Positions 62,605 to 64,000 of a stretch of 64,000 nucleotides of DNA are shown piece after piece. The notes beneath the pieces are model-generated. The model was not told the DNA's origin. It saw only the letters and a program-made list of their open reading frames with translations, and did no database searches. The stretch lies in contig CAOPES010000006.1 in the NCBI GenBank assembly GCA_948502395.1, positions 1-64,000 of the forward strand. The letters run 5' to 3'. Positions within the stretch are counted from its first letter, which is position 1. Each line of letters starts with the position of its first letter. Source of the stretch: an uncultured Clostridia bacterium (GTDB taxonomy: Bacteria > Bacillota > Clostridia > TANB77 > CAG-508). Made by a program: the position numbers and the translations under genes.

Positions 62605-62967
62605 ATGTCTAAAAATGAATTTATATGTGATTGCAATGTAATCCACCAAGATGTGGTTAACAAAACAACAGAAAATATGCTAGAAGAAGACACATTTAAT
62701 AAATTAGCAGAATTTTTCAAAATTGTTGGAGATACCACAAGAGTAAAAATATTATTTGCATTAGACAAAAACGAGATGTGTGTATGTGATATTGCAAACG
62801 TATTAGGAATGAGTAAATCATCTATTTCACATCAACTAGGAACATTAAGAAGAAGCGGAATTGTTAAATGTAGAAAATCAGGGAAAGAAGTTTTCTATAT
62901 GTTAGATGATGAACATGTAAAAAAAGTATTTGAAATAGGTGTAGAACACATAGAGCATAAAAAGTAG
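62605..62967 (+). CDS. ArsR-family (CadC/CzrA-like) metal-responsive repressor
   Basis: 120 aa. HTH region LFALDKNEMCVCDIANVLGMSKSSISHQLGTLRRSGIVKCRKSGKEVFYML. The N-terminal CDC and the CVC in helix alpha-3 form a CadC-like thiol metal site, and the C-terminal HIEH may give an alpha-5 Zn site. It represses itself and the ATPase gene until Cd/Pb/Zn binds. RBS AAGGAGG. Confidence 0.92.
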   Translation: MSKNEFICDCNVIHQDVVNKTTENMLEEDTFNKLAEFFKIVGDTTRVKILFALDKNEMCVCDIANVLGMSKSSISHQLGTLRRSGIVKCRKSGKEVFYMLDDEHVKKVFEIGVEHIEHKK

Positions 62968-62980
62968 GAGAAGTAATGAT

Positions 62981-64000
62981 ATGAAAAGTAAATTTAAAAT
63001 AAATGGATTAGATTGTGCAAATTGTGCTAATGAATTAGAAAGAGCAATACAGAAGGTAGACGGAATAAAAAGTGCAAATATAAACTTTATAGCACAAAAA
63101 ATGGAACTTGAATATGACGAAGATATAAAAGAAGAAATTATAGTAGAAGTAAAAAAAGTTATAAAAAAAGAAGAGCCAGACGTAACAATAGAAGAAGTCG
63201 GCAAAGCTGTACCAATAAAGAAAAAAGCAATTAAGATTATTCTTGCAGCCATACTATTTTTCATTGCGATTACAATAAAATTTAATAGTGAATTAATAAA
63301 TAATACAATATATATAATATCTTATATTATCGTTGGACTAGAAATTGTAAAAAAAGCAGTAATGAATATTATAAAAGGAAAAGTGTTTGATGAGAACTTT
63401 TTAATGGCTATTGCAACATTAGGTGCATTTGGAATTGGAGAGTTTCCAGAAGCGGTAGCAGTTATGCTATTTTATCAAGTAGGAGAATTATTCCAAAGTT
63501 ATGCAGTAGATAAATCAAGAAAATCAATTTCAAAATTAATGGACATTAGACCAGACTTTGCCAATGTAGAAAGAGAAGGAAAAATCCAAAAAGTAAACCC
63601 AGAAGACGTAACAATTGGAGAAATAATTGTAATTAAGCCAGGTGAAAAAGTTCCATTAGACGGATATGTAATAGAAGGAAAATCAAGTTTAGATACAAAA
63701 GCTTTAACAGGAGAAAGTTTGCCACGAGAATTAACAGAAGGAGAATTAGCGTTAAGTGGTTCAATAAATTTAAATGGTTTAATAAAAATCGAAGTAACAA
63801 AAGAATATGGAGAATCAACAGTAAGCAAAATATTAGACTTAGTAGAAAATGCAAGTAACAAAAAATCAAAATCAGAAAACTTTATTACAAAATTTGCAAG
63901 ATATTATACACCAATTGTCGTAATTATTGCAGTTATACTTGCCATAGTACCACCACTTATTATAAAAAATACAGAATTCTCTGTTTGGTTATATAGAGCA
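62981..64000 (+). CDS. Heavy-metal translocating P-type ATPase (CadA/ZntA-like), 3' end cut by the window
   Basis: 340 codons visible. The N-terminal HMA domain has GLDCANCANELERAI (CXXC metal site). Then come membrane helices (AIKIILAAILFFIAITI, NTIYIISYIIVGLEIV) and the actuator domain with DIRPDFANVEREGKIQKV, IKPGEKVPLDGYVIEG and TGES. Helices TM3-4 begin at the window end, so the CPC transport motif and phosphorylation Asp are beyond it. With the ArsR gene 13 bp upstream it exports divalent soft metals. Confidence 0.93.
   Translation, partial: MKSKFKINGLDCANCANELERAIQKVDGIKSANINFIAQKMELEYDEDIKEEIIVEVKKVIKKEEPDVTIEEVGKAVPIKKKAIKIILAAILFFIAITIKFNSELINNTIYIISYIIVGLEIVKKAVMNIIKGKVFDENFLMAIATLGAFGIGEFPEAVAVMLFYQVGELFQSYAVDKSRKSISKLMDIRPDFANVEREGKIQKVNPEDVTIGEIIVIKPGEKVPLDGYVIEGKSSLDTKALTGESLPRELTEGELALSGSINLNGLIKIEVTKEYGESTVSKILDLVENASNKKSKSENFITKFARYYTPIVVIIAVILAIVPPLIIKNTEFSVWLYRA

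Noticed and set aside
1..64000. Reverse transcriptase and template repeat of a diversity-generating retroelement
   Set aside because: No RT motif or second copy of 49907-50018 was found in the window, so the DGR idea remains a candidate only.

Overview
The window comes from a low-G+C (about 30% by eye), A-rich, strictly anaerobic, spore-forming member of the Clostridia (Bacillota), probably an uncultured gut lineage. Supporting markers are a SCIFF ranthipeptide pair, germination protease Gpr, sporulation protein YtxC, two class III ribonucleotide reductases, desulfoferrodoxin, a flavin reductase with a rubredoxin domain, AdhE, formate-THF ligase, an Asp23/AmaP envelope module and a SUF operon of Gram-positive type.

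Layout. 1-5 kb: tail of an Rpn-type nuclease gene, a prepilin-like protein with an FGE-like fold, scfA-scfB, and an Orn/Lys/Arg decarboxylase that ends inside a 443-bp foldback element. 5-12 kb: asp23-amaP-DUF2273, nusB-xseA-xseB, DUF212, fhs, and an Rpn-family nuclease gene. 12-16.7 kb: uvrA, gpr, and an anchored extracytoplasmic protein. 16.8-20.2 kb (minus strand): ytxC, GH57 branching enzyme, DUF4912 protein. 20.4-27.4 kb: desulfoferrodoxin, recJ, rel, MBL hydrolase, hisS, WG-repeat protein. 27.5-32.2 kb: Crp/Fnr regulator, nrdD, two HNH paralogues. 32.3-36.5 kb: fused murT-gatD (minus), RNA methyltransferase, a small unknown gene, DtxR/MntR regulator. 36.6-43 kb: sufC-B-D-S, a small hydrophobic peptide gene, sufU, mnmA. 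43-48 kb: second nrdD with nrdG, SAM riboswitch and metK, a papain-like fold protein. 48-56 kb: second prepilin/FGE protein, HTH-membrane protein, dgkA, transglycosylase, adhE, phosphotransferase, flavin reductase-rubredoxin. 56-64 kb: type III toxin-antitoxin system, tcdA, TSCPD protein, deoxyribosyltransferase-like protein, Zn-macrodomain protein, GntR-ABC operon, RhuM-Doc protein, ArsR regulator and metal P-type ATPase (cut by the window end).

The most striking observation concerns CGG. Five otherwise intact genes (decarboxylase, uvrA twice, murT-gatD, prepilin/FGE twice, macrodomain) change frame by +1, and every shift is at an in-frame CGG codon. Skipping its C gives a GGN glycine codon and restores the conserved protein, including the second Walker A of UvrA. 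By eye, CGG is otherwise absent in frame from the ordinary genes; it is read as Arg only in the two HNH genes and possibly the WG gene. This suggests +1 frameshifting, or CGGA quadruplet reading, at a rare or unassigned CGG codon, unless a systematic sequence error is responsible.

Other layers: a GTTGC-N4-GCAAC operator over the Crp/Fnr gene's own -35 box and at an identical distance upstream of both nrdD -10 boxes; three families of GGGAC-containing inverted repeats that sit just upstream of ribosome binding sites, supply C-termini and form the MurT-GatD linker; and a low-A, high-G+C tail in the second prepilin/FGE gene that resembles a diversity-generating variable region.
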